Assembly (NCBI RefSeq): GCF_003260975.1
Contig: NZ_CP030041.1
Location: 4,653,501 to 4,717,500, forward strand
Source of the DNA: Echinicola strongylocentroti
GTDB taxonomy: Bacteria; Bacteroidota; Bacteroidia; Cytophagales; Cyclobacteriaceae
Direction of reading: 5' to 3'
Length of the DNA: 64,000 nt
Positions 16,633-26,600 of the stretch are shown in pieces. Numbering within the stretch: position 1 is the stretch's first letter; each line of letters opens with the position of its first letter. The notes under the pieces are model-generated. The model made no database searches, had not been told where the DNA came from, and saw only the letters and a program-made list of their open reading frames with translations. The translations under genes and the position numbers were made by a program.

Positions 16633-18423
16633 TTACATTTTTTCAGGTACATTTATTCCTAATAACTTCATTCCGGACTGTAAAGTTTTGGCCACCTGTG
16701 CGCTGAGTGCCACTCGGAAGCTGCGTACTTTCTCATCCGCTTCACTAAAGATAGAAAGTTCTGCATAAAAGCGGTTATATTCCTTGGCCAAATCAAACAT
16801 ATATTGGGCGATAATAGACGGTGAGAGTTCTTCGCCTGCTTGGGCAATTTTCTTCTCATAATCATTCAGCAGGATGATCAGTTCTTTTTCTGCATTTTCT
16901 ACTTGCTGCAGTCCTTCAAAGCCTGCTGCAGAATAATCTACACCAATTTGGTTGGCTTTGCGCAGGATTGAAGCGATTCGTGCATGGGAATACTGGATAA
17001 AAGGCCCTGTATTTCCTTGGAATTCAATGGATTCCTGAGGGTTGAAGAGCATGCGTTTTTTTGGATCCACTTTTAGTAGGAAGTATTTCAGCGCCCCCAA
17101 GCCCAGCATTTCATAGAGGGCTTTGGCTTGTTCTTCCGAAAACCCTTCGATTTTCCCAAGTTCTTTGGTATGGCTTTCTGCAGTGTCCACCATTTCCTGG
17201 ATCAGGTCATCAGCATCCACGACGGTTCCTTCGCGGGATTTCATCTTGCCGGTAGGCAAGTCCACCATCCCGTAAGAAAGGTGATATAGCCCTTCACCGT
17301 AAGGCCTGCCCAGCTTCCTCATGATCTTAAAGAGAACATCAAAATGGTAATCCTGCTCATTGCCCACCACATATACGGACTTGTTGATCTTGAAATCATC
17401 ATACTTGAGGTCTGCTGTGCCCATGTCCTGCGTGATGTAGACAGAGGTGCCATCACCTCGCAGCACAAGCTTTTCGTCCAGTCCTTCTTCTGTAAGGTTT
17501 GCCCATACGGAGTTGTTTTCTTTTTTGAAGAATACTCCTTTTTCGAGTCCTTCATTTACGATGTTTTTGCCTAGCAGGTAGGTGTCTGATTCGTAATAGA
17601 ACTTGTCGAAACTTACGCCCAGTTTCTTATAAGTAGCATCAAACCCTTCATAGACCCAGCTATTCATGGTTTTCCAGAGGGTGACCGTGTCTTCGTCACC
17701 AGCTTCCCATTTGCGTAGCATTTCTTGGGCTTCCAGCATCAGCGGAGCCTGTTTTTTTGCCTCATCTTCAGCAAGTCCCTTTTCAGTAAGGGCTTGGATT
17801 TCTTCTTTATAGGCCTTGTCAAATAACACATAGTATTTTCCGGCAAGATGGTCTCCTTTCAGTCCGCCGGATTCAGGCGTTTCGCCATTGCCAAAGTGGA
17901 GGTAGGCCACCATGGACTTACAGATGTGGATGCCGCGGTCATTGACCAAGTTGGCTTTGATGACCTCGTAGCCATTGGCTTGGAGGATTTCGGCAACGGA
18001 AAATCCAAGGAAATTATTTCTCAAGTGCCCCAAATGAAGCGGTTTGTTGGTGTTGGGAGAGCTAAACTCCACCATGACCTTTTGGTTTTTTGGTGGCAAC
18101 TGGCCAAGTTGCTCGTTTTGGTAGAGTGCTTGGAAAACAGCCATCCAAGACTGTTCGTTGACAGAAATGTTCAAGAATCCTTTTACCACATTAAAAGCAC
18201 TTACGGCTTCACAATTTTCGACCAAGTACTGCCCTATTTTTTCGCCGCTATCTTCAGGTTTCATTTTGGTAAACTTCAGGAATGGGAATAGCACAAAGGT
18301 GTAATTTCCTTCAAATTCCTTTCGGGTAGGCTGTAAGGCGAGTGACTCAGGGGCCACCTGATGGTCAAAAGCTTGTGCAAATGCTTTACTGATGGTTTCC
18401 AGTATCTGTTCTTGAATCGTCAT
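16633..18423 (-). CDS. argS: Arginyl-tRNA synthetase
   Basis: The 596-residue class I synthetase charges tRNA-Arg. The N-terminal Add1 domain (residues 1-~110) is followed by the HIGH-like motif FSSPNTNKPLHLGHLRNNFL. Other blocks are NDRGIHICKSM, GDGTSVYITQD, HLSYGMVDLPTGKMKSREGT and the anticodon-binding C-terminal domain (FIQYSHARIASILRKA). Length is normal and the C-terminus ends INVPEKM. The gene reads into the peroxidase lipoprotein gene with two bases between them. The arginase gene upstream, at 18488, lies 64 bp away on the same strand. Confidence 0.96.
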   Translation of the reverse strand: MTIQEQILETISKAFAQAFDHQVAPESLALQPTRKEFEGNYTFVLFPFLKFTKMKPEDSGEKIGQYLVENCEAVSAFNVVKGFLNISVNEQSWMAVFQALYQNEQLGQLPPKNQKVMVEFSSPNTNKPLHLGHLRNNFLGFSVAEILQANGYEVIKANLVNDRGIHICKSMVAYLHFGNGETPESGGLKGDHLAGKYYVLFDKAYKEEIQALTEKGLAEDEAKKQAPLMLEAQEMLRKWEAGDEDTVTLWKTMNSWVYEGFDATYKKLGVSFDKFYYESDTYLLGKNIVNEGLEKGVFFKKENNSVWANLTEEGLDEKLVLRGDGTSVYITQDMGTADLKYDDFKINKSVYVVGNEQDYHFDVLFKIMRKLGRPYGEGLYHLSYGMVDLPTGKMKSREGTVVDADDLIQEMVDTAESHTKELGKIEGFSEEQAKALYEMLGLGALKYFLLKVDPKKRMLFNPQESIEFQGNTGPFIQYSHARIASILRKANQIGVDYSAAGFEGLQQVENAEKELIILLNDYEKKIAQAGEELSPSIIAQYMFDLAKEYNRFYAELSIFSEADEKVRSFRVALSAQVAKTLQSGMKLLGINVPEKM

Positions 18424-18487
18424 TCTTTTTTATATTATAATAACTTCGTCTGATCCTCTTCGGATCAATTGCGTATTTTTTTTAAAC

Positions 18488-19438
18488 TTAAAAGTTGCTG
18501 ACAAGGGATTTGGTAGTGGATTCGAGTACTTCAAAGGCGTTTTTGGCCATGATGTTCTCCGAGTCCAAGGTAGGGTTTACCTCCACAATTTCCCAACAGC
18601 AAACTCGCTTGTCTTTTATCAATTCCGTATTGAGTTTTATGGCTTCATCTACGGTGAGTCCATCTGGGACCGGAGTCCCTGTACCCGCAGAGATGGCGCT
18701 GTCCATGCTATCTACATCAAACGAAATGTAAATTTGGTCACAGTTGCTGAGGATGGCCAATGCCTCTTCCGAAATCTTCACCACGCCATTTTCACGGACT
18801 TCTTTGGTGGTAAAGTTTCTGATTCCATGTTTTTTGATCAGGTGGTTTTCGGGTTCTTCGGTATCTCGCACAGCGATATAAACGATGTCTTCCGCATTGA
18901 TCTTAGGGGAATCTCCTCCGATTTTTTTGATCTTTTCCCAATATTCGATCTCTTCCGCTGTAGGCTTTTTTTCCTGGCACTCGAGGTTGTCCTCTTGTAA
19001 ACACATCCCTAGCGGCATACCGTGCATATTGCCAGATGGGCTGGTATAGGGGCTGTGGATGTCAGCATGGGCGTCAATCCAAATCACACCAAGCCGCTTT
19101 TCAGGGTCGGCAGCCTTAATTCCCATGATGGTGCCCGCAGCCGTCGAATGATCTCCAGCCAGTACAATGGGAAATTTCTTTTCCAAGCGTAGTGCTTTGA
19201 TCGTGTCATGGACATTCCCTAGGACCTCATAGACCCCATCGACGTATTTGGCGTTTGGGTAGGGGTTGTTTTTCCAGAGGTAATTGTTTGCATCCGGCAC
19301 ATTGATGGGGTCAAATCGGGTGAAGAAATCCGACTTTTTTCCCAAGCTGGCCACTTTTAGCGCATCAATTCCCAAGCTGGCACCCCTAGTACCTGCGGCA
19401 AGTTCTGACCGTACTTCTACAAGCTTTATATTTCTCAT
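18488..19438 (-). CDS. rocF: Arginase
   Basis: The 316-residue ureohydrolase should split arginine into ornithine and urea. Manganese ligands are visible in LAGDHSTAAGT, WIDAHADIHSPYTS and YISFDVDSMD. The segment SGNMHGMPLGM after the DAHAD motif matches the SGN-x-HG signature of true arginases, which recognises the amino-acid part of the substrate, so I prefer arginase to agmatinase. The C-terminal CWEIVEVNPTLD is also conserved. Neighbours argS downstream and arginine decarboxylase (28500) show other uses of arginine in the same region but not one operon. Confidence 0.88.
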   Translation of the reverse strand: MRNIKLVEVRSELAAGTRGASLGIDALKVASLGKKSDFFTRFDPINVPDANNYLWKNNPYPNAKYVDGVYEVLGNVHDTIKALRLEKKFPIVLAGDHSTAAGTIMGIKAADPEKRLGVIWIDAHADIHSPYTSPSGNMHGMPLGMCLQEDNLECQEKKPTAEEIEYWEKIKKIGGDSPKINAEDIVYIAVRDTEEPENHLIKKHGIRNFTTKEVRENGVVKISEEALAILSNCDQIYISFDVDSMDSAISAGTGTPVPDGLTVDEAIKLNTELIKDKRVCCWEIVEVNPTLDSENIMAKNAFEVLESTTKSLVSNF

Positions 19439-19580
19439 AATGGGTAAATCTCTAGTTTGTTATATTGGGCAAATCCTTTCAAAGAATTTATTGCCACAAA
19501 AGTAGTCAAAATTGTGCATTTATGGGAGAGGGAGGTTCTAAAGGTTGGCAGGTTATAGGGGAATGAGTGGGTAGATCGAT

Positions 19581-20493
19581 CAGGGCGGAAGCATTTTAAA
19601 AAAGTATCCCAGCTTGAATATATAGCTGCCGTTCCTATGGGCTAAAAATGAGTGGATCTCGCTTGTCCACTGTACGAGCGAACTCATTTTCTTACCCCCA
19701 TCAACTGTCCCAAAACCGAATGCTTCAACGGTCGAATAATGGACTCACATCGAAGCGACTGATTTTGTCCGCCGCGGCGGATCAGGCCGTAATAGATAGG
19801 CTAATGCATATTCCGGGCAATGTCGCTTAGTTAGTGTGTATCTGGAAATATTGGTTTAATTATTTTTCTTGCTAAATTCTAAGATAGTATTCATCTCTTT
19901 ACCTTTGTTACTTTTTTGCTGCAGGTCAAAAAAGTAACCAAAAAACCCCGCCGCTGTGCATCTAATGGCCTAAAATAAAAACCCTCCCTCATGCAGGCAA
20001 ACTCCTCCTTTTTAGCTGCCAACATTCTTTTTGGCCAGCATTTCGTCAAACAAGCCTGCCTTCTTGCCCACCCGCTTTTTAATTTCTTAACGCCCAATAG
20101 CTGCAAGGCGGATCCATTTTGTATATGTTTTAAAAGTCCATGGATTAAAACCATAATTCTCTCAATGGACGATCCGTATTGGAAAACCTTCTTAACTAAA
20201 CGACATTGATATTCCGGGTTAAACTTATCTAAATCATTCCCCACTTGGGCAGACAGTTGCGATACTTTATTGGTCCTCTAAATCAACTGATGTCCTTGCT
20301 CTTTCAGCATTTGCCGCGACAGGCTGCTGCTATCCTAATGTACCAACAGGGGTGAAGTGCCAGCGGCACGATGGATTTAGTAACCTGCGGATTCATCTGC
20401 TGGATGTTAAGGTCTCCTCCACCTCCAGAAGGAGTGCCAGCGGCACGGATGATAGCTGCCTTACACGAAATAATGTTAAATGCGTTTGCTCTG
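19581..20493. mobile_element. ~915 bp non-autonomous transposon-like element, copy 2
   Basis: This copy is colinear with the copies at 12493, 38371 and 46384, and in the same orientation. Its left end has diverged (CAGGGCGGAAGCATTTTAA), and its right end is TTAAATGCGTTTGCTCTG. The flanks GTAGATCGAT (19571-19580) and GTAGCTGGGT (20494-20503) agree at only seven of ten positions, so the duplication is decayed or one end was rearranged. The internal stem-loop and the two GTGCCAGCGGCAC palindromes are kept. It looks like the oldest of the four. Confidence 0.8.
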
Positions 20494-20585
20494 GTAGCTG
20501 GGTGGTGAACATGGATGATATCCTGATGGTTTCGTTTGTCGCATAGAAGGTTGGGTTGGTTCTCTCATTCGTACACTTGGTTTTT

Positions 20586-20753
20586 AACCCGGAATATGCA
20601 TTAGCCTATCTATTGCGGTATGAACCTACTTCAAAATCAGTCGCTTCGCTGCTGTTTTCGATTTCACCATAGCGGTGCTATGCCTCAATCTCCAAACAGC
20701 CTGATTTTCTTGCAGTTTCAAACCTCATCACGATTCCTAATGCATAAACCGGG
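20586..20753. repeat. MITE-like hairpin repeat, copy A
   Basis: The ~168 bp unit begins AACCCGGAATATGCATTAGC and ends with the inverted form (CTAATGCATAAACCGGGT). The interior is itself nearly palindromic: CTTCAAAATCAGTCGC pairs loosely with the CTGATTTTCTTGC block. A transcript would therefore fold into one long imperfect hairpin. Copies B (21905, opposite orientation) and C (32372) have the same architecture. Confidence 0.8.
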
Positions 20754-20975
20754 TATAAGAATACCTGTATGTTAAAATGTTGGTGTTTATTGTAACGATA
20801 AGATAGCTGGAAATGCTGTTTTTCAACATAAAAATACACTAAATTACAAATAAATAATAGGGTTGAGGACGTTCGCAATTCCGTTAAGATTGTAATGGCT
20901 AAGGGATATATTAGAGTGAAAAAAATAATTCCCTACAAATTCTATAGGGAAATTAGTTTTTGTAGAAAAATGTTG

Positions 20976-20983
20976 TACCTTTG
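20976..20983 (+). promoter_or_regulatory. Putative -7 promoter box of the riboswitch transcript
   Basis: TACCTTTG fits the TAnnTTTG Bacteroidota consensus and lies about 40 bp before the riboswitch aptamer. No TTG is found at exactly 19 bases upstream; the nearest is at 20960-20962. The assignment therefore rests on the -7 box and its position. Confidence 0.5.
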
Positions 20984-21021
20984 AAGTAGTTATTAGCGAA
21001 AAGCGGAGTAAGCTCAGTAGC

Positions 21022-21116
21022 TGATTTATAAAGAATAGGGGAGAGAACAGGCTCTAAGAACCTATAGCAACCTATCCCTCTTATAAGAGAAAAGGTGCTA
21101 AATCCTGCCGAAATCA
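21022..21116 (+). promoter_or_regulatory. SAM-I (S-box) riboswitch-like aptamer
   Basis: The core pattern of the S-box aptamer can be read in order. GGGGAGAGAACAGGCTCTAAG (P2 with the kink-turn region) is followed by GAACCTATAGCAACCT. The P3 hairpin CTCTTATAAGAG comes next, then AAAGGTGCTAAATCCTGC. Closing helix P1 can form between TGATTT (21022-21027) and AAATCA (21111-21116). S-box RNAs bind S-adenosylmethionine and usually shut off methionine or sulfur genes. Here the expression platform leads into a cysteine-rich leader peptide and one gene of unknown function. A covariance-model search would settle the class. Confidence 0.75.
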
Positions 21117-21142
21117 TTTGAGGACCTATAAATGTAAAAGCC

Positions 21143-21202
21143 ATGAGACGATCAATTCGAATGCAGAACCTGCTAAAAGAGCCAAAAAGATGTTGTTGCT
21201 GA
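21143..21202 (+). CDS. Cysteine-rich leader peptide (19 residues, ends CCC)
   Basis: The ATG at 21143 opens a 19-codon frame that ends KEPKRCCC and a TGA stop at 21200-21202. The last three sense codons are cysteine (TGT TGT TGC). Its place between a SAM-sensing aptamer and the next gene suggests a stalling peptide that reports cysteine supply, as described for polycysteine upstream frames in mycobacteria. Basic residues (MRRSIRMQ) precede the cysteines. It is too short for gene-finder statistics. The support is position and codon content. Confidence 0.65.
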   Translation: MRRSIRMQNLLKEPKRCCC

Positions 21203-21256
21203 TCGCAGCAAATCCGCAGAAAAAATTAACTAGTAACCATCACAAATTAAGAAACC

Positions 21257-21748
21257 ATGACAGCAATAGCTTCTAACTATACCAATTCAGTACAGCAAAA
21301 CAAAATTTTCAGCTTCCAGTCCGTAAGTAGAAACGAGGCAGTAGAAGCCACTTCGCTGACAGCTTATGATTGGTTGGAAAATAATGAATTTGTCCAGCTA
21401 CAAGGTCAAGGATCTTTTGGATTCCAGAACTATGCTGATGCCAATAAAAAATTCCAAGCAATCTATTTTACCCTGAAAGGGAATTTGGCAGCACAATATG
21501 CCTTTTTCCGTGGGATCGTTTTGGCAGGACAGCCTAAGGAAATTTACCTGGAGAATATCCATGAGAACAGGAGCTTTACCTTGAAATTTTATAAAAAGAA
21601 CGAGGAAGTAGCGAAGCGATATTTGGAAAAGATTTTCAAAATTGTCAATGAAGAAATCAGGTTCAAGCAAGTGTTAAGAAAAGTACTGGTCAATCAGGAG
21701 AAACACCGATTGGAAGAGAAGTTGCTCTTTAATGAATTGAGCAAATAA
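21257..21748 (+). CDS. Unrecognised 163-residue cytosolic protein under riboswitch control
   Basis: I do not recognise this protein. It has no signal peptide, membrane segment or cysteine. The N-terminal ~45 residues are polar. Residues ~45-110 look like a small alpha/beta domain (EFVQLQGQGSFGFQNYADA, FQAIYFTLKGNLAAQYAFFRGI). The C-terminal third is a charged helix (EEVAKRYLEKIFKIVNEEIRFKQVLRKVLVNQEK). It is a single gene, preceded by the S-box-like aptamer and the CCC leader and closed by a strong terminator at 21783. That context suggests a role in sulfur or methionine balance, perhaps as a regulator. No sulfur gene is adjacent. Confidence 0.8.
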   Translation: MTAIASNYTNSVQQNKIFSFQSVSRNEAVEATSLTAYDWLENNEFVQLQGQGSFGFQNYADANKKFQAIYFTLKGNLAAQYAFFRGIVLAGQPKEIYLENIHENRSFTLKFYKKNEEVAKRYLEKIFKIVNEEIRFKQVLRKVLVNQEKHRLEEKLLFNELSK

Positions 21749-21782
21749 ACATTACGATAAACCATCACTAATAACCATAATA

Positions 21783-21818
21783 AAAGAACCCTTGTCATTC
21801 CGGCAAGGGTTCTTTTTT
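21783..21818 (+). terminator. Intrinsic terminator of the 163-residue gene
   Basis: AAAGAACCCTTG pairs with CAAGGGTTCTTT around TCATTCCGG and is followed by a T-run. It lies 35 bp after the stop codon. Confidence 0.9.
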
Positions 21819-21904
21819 GGTATGCACTATTCTTCTTTTCGGGTTCAACAGGGAGTTCCTTTGGGATAGTTAATCATCCGTATCATAGGGGCGCCCTAAT
21901 TTTT

Positions 21905-22074
21905 AACCCGGATTATGCATTAGGAATCGTAGTGAGAGCTGAAATTGCAAGAAAATCAGTTAGTTTGGAGGCATTAGCGTAGCACCGCTACGGTTATGCC
22001 GAAAACTAAAGTGAAACGGCTGATTTTGAAGCAGTTTAAGGTCGCAACAGATAGGCTAATGCATATTCCGGGTT
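21905..22074. repeat. MITE-like hairpin repeat, copy B (reverse orientation)
   Basis: The unit starts AACCCGGATTATGCATTAGG and ends CTAATGCATATTCCGGGTT. It is thus inverted relative to copies A and C. The central arms TTAGTTTGGAGGCATTAGCG and CGGTTATGCCGAAAACTAA form the hairpin. With the terminator at 21783 it fills most of the 405 bp between the 163-residue gene and the efflux operon. The remaining bases to 22153 hold two close copies of ATCGATTAT and nothing else I can name. Confidence 0.8.
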
Positions 22075-22153
22075 TAACTAAACGGCATTACTTCTGGGTT
22101 TTACTTGAGTTCGAGAATAAAATCGATTATCAATCGATTATACGAACGCTAGG

Positions 22154-23614
22154 TTACTTCCAACCTCCGCCAAGACTACGATAAAGTTCGACGTTGGCAA
22201 TGGCAAGTTGCGTTTTAAGCCTTACCAATTCCATTTGGTTTTCAAGCGCATCCTCTTGGGCATTGATGATTTCAAGGTAACTTGCATATCCCCCTTGGAA
22301 GAGCAGGAATGCATCTTTTACACCTTTATTGGTTACTTCAAGTCGTTCGGCGGCGATGGCGTGTCTTTCTTGAAGCTTTTCAATTGTGACCAAGGCATTG
22401 GACACTTCACCGACAGCATTGATGATTTTTTCCTTGAAATCCAATTGTGAAATTTCCCTCTCATTGATAGCAATCAGGTGATTGGTCTTTAGCTTTCTGT
22501 TTTGGAATATGGGTTGAAAGATGGCACCATTTAGCATCGCAAAGCCTGCCCCGAGTGGATCTAGGAAATGTTGGATTTGGTAAGAGTTCAGGCCGATTCC
22601 TCCACTGATGGTCAGGGAAGGGTATTTCATGGCTTTGGTGATGCCTACTCTGGCATTGCTCACGATGAGGTTATATTCTGAAGCAGCTATGTCAGGGCGG
22701 TTTTGGATAAGTGCTATCGGTACACCAGTTTGATAAGTGCTGTCAAAAGTGATGTCCTCCAAATGATGGTTGACATCCAGTTCTTGTGGTGATCTTCCCA
22801 TCAGTTCATTGAGACGGGTTTCTTGGATGGCATATTCCCGTTCGAGTTCGGGAATAAGGGCTTTTGCCCGTAGCATCTGCGATTTGGTCTGTTGGACGGC
22901 TAGAGAAGTGGTCTCACCGGCATCGAATTGCAGTTCTACGATTCTCAGGGTGTTTTTTCCCAATTCATAATTGCGTTTGGAGACAGTGAGCTGTGATTTT
23001 AGCATTAGCATGTTCAGGTAGGTGGAGGCGACCTCCGCTACCAAGGCAGTTTGTAAGGCCTTTTGGAATTCTTGGCTTTTCATGTATTCGGCCCTTGCTG
23101 CTTCTTTCTGCCATCTCAGTTTGCCCCATATATCCAGTTCCCAGCTGGCCTGTAGTGAAGAAACATATTCTTTCCGCTCCGTATAGAAGGTAGTGGGGAT
23201 ATCGTCACCATGATTCCTTCTCGCCCGATTGGAGCCATAATTATTGTAATATTCAGAATAATATTCCCTGTTGTACTTAAATGGAGATGCTCCCAACGAC
23301 GGTAAGAAGTTGGCTTTGGATTGCAGGAGGTTTTGATAGCCGATGTCCATTTCCATTCTGCCTTTGCGCATATCCAAGTTATTGTCCAATGCAGAATCAA
23401 TAAGAACTACTAAAGTGGAGTCCTTAAAAAAATCCTTCCAATTGACCGAAGCCATGTTTTTTTTCCCTTGGAGTAAACTATCACGTAGGCTGTCCCCTCC
23501 GTGATAGGTGTCAGGAAAATCGATGTCTGGTCTTTTATAGTTTTGTCCCACTTTGCAGCTGGCCATTACGGCCACGACCAGTGCAAAGGGAATGAGTTTT
23601 CTTATTGAATTCAT
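22154..23614 (-). CDS. TolC-like outer-membrane efflux lipoprotein (NodT family)
   Basis: The 486-residue protein is the outer-membrane channel of a tripartite efflux pump. It has a lipobox (VVAVMASCKVGQNYKRP, Cys20), the short NodT-type N-terminal motif YKRPDIDFPDTY and two outer-membrane-efflux repeats. The repeats show long heptad helices: EVASTYLNMLMLKSQLTVSKRNYELG and TKSQMLRAKALIPELEREYAIQETRLNELMGR. The second repeat ends in QEDALENQMELVRLKTQLAIANVELYRSLGGGW, the usual C-terminus. Its start overlaps the permease stop by four bases (ATGA), so the pump is one operon. Confidence 0.93.
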   Translation of the reverse strand: MNSIRKLIPFALVVAVMASCKVGQNYKRPDIDFPDTYHGGDSLRDSLLQGKKNMASVNWKDFFKDSTLVVLIDSALDNNLDMRKGRMEMDIGYQNLLQSKANFLPSLGASPFKYNREYYSEYYNNYGSNRARRNHGDDIPTTFYTERKEYVSSLQASWELDIWGKLRWQKEAARAEYMKSQEFQKALQTALVAEVASTYLNMLMLKSQLTVSKRNYELGKNTLRIVELQFDAGETTSLAVQQTKSQMLRAKALIPELEREYAIQETRLNELMGRSPQELDVNHHLEDITFDSTYQTGVPIALIQNRPDIAASEYNLIVSNARVGITKAMKYPSLTISGGIGLNSYQIQHFLDPLGAGFAMLNGAIFQPIFQNRKLKTNHLIAINEREISQLDFKEKIINAVGEVSNALVTIEKLQERHAIAAERLEVTNKGVKDAFLLFQGGYASYLEIINAQEDALENQMELVRLKTQLAIANVELYRSLGGGWK

Positions 23615-26600
23615 AGGTCTTCTTGTTCAATCGTTTCAATCTTGTAATTGTCCTGGATTTGTTGGAAAATATATGCCAGTACAGGAATGAATATGACTCC
23701 CAGTGATATGCCGAATATCATTCCGCCCGCTGTGCCAATACTTACTGATTTGGTGCCTTGGGCGGAAGAACCCACCGAGAACATCAACGGAACCAATCCT
23801 GCCGTAAAGGCAAAAGAAGTCATCAGAATAGGGCGGATCCTGAGGGCGCAAGCCTCTATGACGGCATCAGCCACATTAAGGCCTTCTTTCCGTTTTTGGG
23901 AGACAAACTCCACGATAAGGATCGCATTTTTTGCCAGTAGACCAACGAGCATTACCAGGCCTACCTGTACATAGATGTTATTATCTATACCAGCAAGGTT
24001 TATGAATACAAATACTCCTAAGATACCCGCAGGAAGAGATAGGATTACCGCCATGGGCAGCCAGAAACTTTCGTACTGCGCAGCAAGAATGAAGTAGATC
24101 AATACGATGCTGATGATGAATATCATCGTGGTATTGGACCCGGATTTCTTCTCTTCCAAGCTCATTCCTGTCCATTCAAATCCTAGGTTGGCGGGGAGCT
24201 TGCTTTCGGTCAATTCTTCAATAACATTCATAGCGTCCCCAGTACTGTACCCCTTTGCAGGAGTAATGTTGATTCTTGCAGCACTGTAAAGGTTGTAGCG
24301 GAAGACCGTTTCTGGCCCATAGGTTTCTTCCAGTTTTACAAAGGTGTTCAGGGGTACCATTTCTCCTTGGTCATTTTTTACCATGATCGAATTAATGGCA
24401 TCAGGTGTTTCCCTGTATTGAATGTCCGATTGCATATATACCATGTACTGCCGAGTAAACCTGTTGAAATCCCCGACCCTGGTCCGGCCAAAATTGGACT
24501 GGATGGTGAACATCATGTCCTTGACACTGATGCCCATGGATTTGGCTTTTTCGTAATCGATATTGATTTTATACTGGGGGAAATTAGGGTTGTAAGAGGT
24601 GAAGGCTTTTTCAATTTCCTCTTGTTTGGTCAGCTCGGCTATAAATTCATTGATCAGCAGACCAAACTCCCCATAATCTCCATCCGAATAATCCTGAAGA
24701 ACGATCTGCACACCGTCGAAATTACCAAAACCCTGTACAGTGGGGCGGGGGTAGATGTTGATTTTTGCCTCACTCAGGACGCCCAGTTTGTTGGTAAGGT
24801 GTTTGACCAGTTCGCCGATTTCTTTTGGACTTCCTCGTTCACTGATTTTCTTGAGCTTGATATAGCCCAGTCCTGTAGAGGAACTTTCTGAGTCATCCAC
24901 GATATTGTACCCAGAAACGGTGTTGACACTTGATACGGCTTTTTCTTCTCTCAAGAGTGAATCGGCTTGTCTCAAGACCAGATTGGTACGGTGAAGTGAT
25001 GATCCCTCAGGCATGGTCAAGGCAAAAATCAGGAAATTATCATCCTCGGTGGGAATAAATCCTTTTGGTGTGGTGGTGGCAAGGAAAAAGGTGAGTCCGG
25101 AAACCATGACGAGCCCGCCCATTGTCCACCATTTATGCAGGATGGCCCATTTTACGACTTTGAGGTATTTGTCGGTAAATTTATCAAAAGCACTGTCGAA
25201 TTTCTGTAGTCCTTTGTCCCGAAGGTTTTTGGCGGTGTATGCGGCACGTGAACTTCGGATCCTTTCTATGAGTGGAATTCTTCTTTTTGTTTTTTTAGGA
25301 TCTTTTTCTTTTAGGATAAGAACGCTTAAGACAGGGACTAATGTAAGTGCATTGACAGCTGATATCAACACGGCAAAGATGATGGTATAGGCAAACTCTT
25401 GATAGAATACTCCCACGGGACCTTCCAAGAAGCCGACAGGTAAAAAAACCGCTGCTATCACGATGGTGATGGAGATAATAGCACCGGTGATTTCTGACAT
25501 TGCCGCTACCACTGCCTGTTTTACTTTCATCCCTTCATCTTCCATTTTTTCAAAAATGGCTTCAATCACCACGATGGCATCATCCACCACTATCCCAATG
25601 GCCAATACAATGGAAAACATGCTGAGCACGTTCATGGTGGCACCGATCATATAGAGGAAAAAGAATGTACCAATCAACGACACAGGGATGGATATGGCCG
25701 TAATAATGGTGGCGCGGGTGTTTTGGAGGAAAATAAAAACCACCAAAAATACCAGTATAAAAGCTTCGATGAGGGTCTTCTGGACATGGTGCATGGATTC
25801 GTCGATCTGGTCGCGCACACTGTAAGAGATCCGATAGTCCATTCCCTCAGGGAAGGCTTTGGCCTGATCTTCGAGCACTTTTCTTACCGCTTTGTCAATT
25901 TCCACGGCGTTGGCACCTTGCTGCTGTACGACATCTATCGTTACGGCAGACATTCCGTCGAGTTTATTGTCACTGGCGTAGTTAGAGGCGCCAAATTCCA
26001 GTCGGGCCACGTCCTTTAATCTCAACTGTGTACCATCGTCCTCTGTTTTGATCACCAGGTTTTCGTATTCATCAGGTTCGCTAAAGCGGCCGCTGTGCTT
26101 CATTACAATTTCGAAAACCTCATCGGAGTTTTCTCCAAACTTTCCTGGGGCTGCTTCAAAACTCTGGTCCCGCACCTGGTTGTAAACTTCCTTCGGCGTC
26201 AAGCCGTAAAGGGCCAGTTTTTCAGGGTTGAGCCAGATGCGCATGGCATAATCCCTAGATCGCAGGATCGACGCCTCTGCGATACCACCTACCCTTTTCA
26301 GTTCCCGTCGGATGTTCATCCGTGTATAGGCGTTGAGGAATGTTTCGTCATATACGCCATCACTGTAAATCTGAATGGTCATCAACGAGCCTTTGAGCCG
26401 TTTGAGCACGACGATCCCCGCTTCCCTTACTTCTGCAGGGATAGATTCCATGACCTGCGATATCCTGTTCTGGATTTCTACGGCAGCTACATTGGGATCC
26501 GTTCCCGGTTCGAAGTACACTGTGGATCGGCCACGGCCAGAGTTAGTGGCTGTGGAGTTGATGTAATTCATGTTTTCGGCTCCGTTAATGGCTTCTTCCA

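Noticed and set aside
18488..19438. Agmatinase as the function of the ureohydrolase
   Set aside because: The SGNMHG motif after the DAHAD metal site matches arginases. The decarboxylase gene is 9 kb away and not in one operon.
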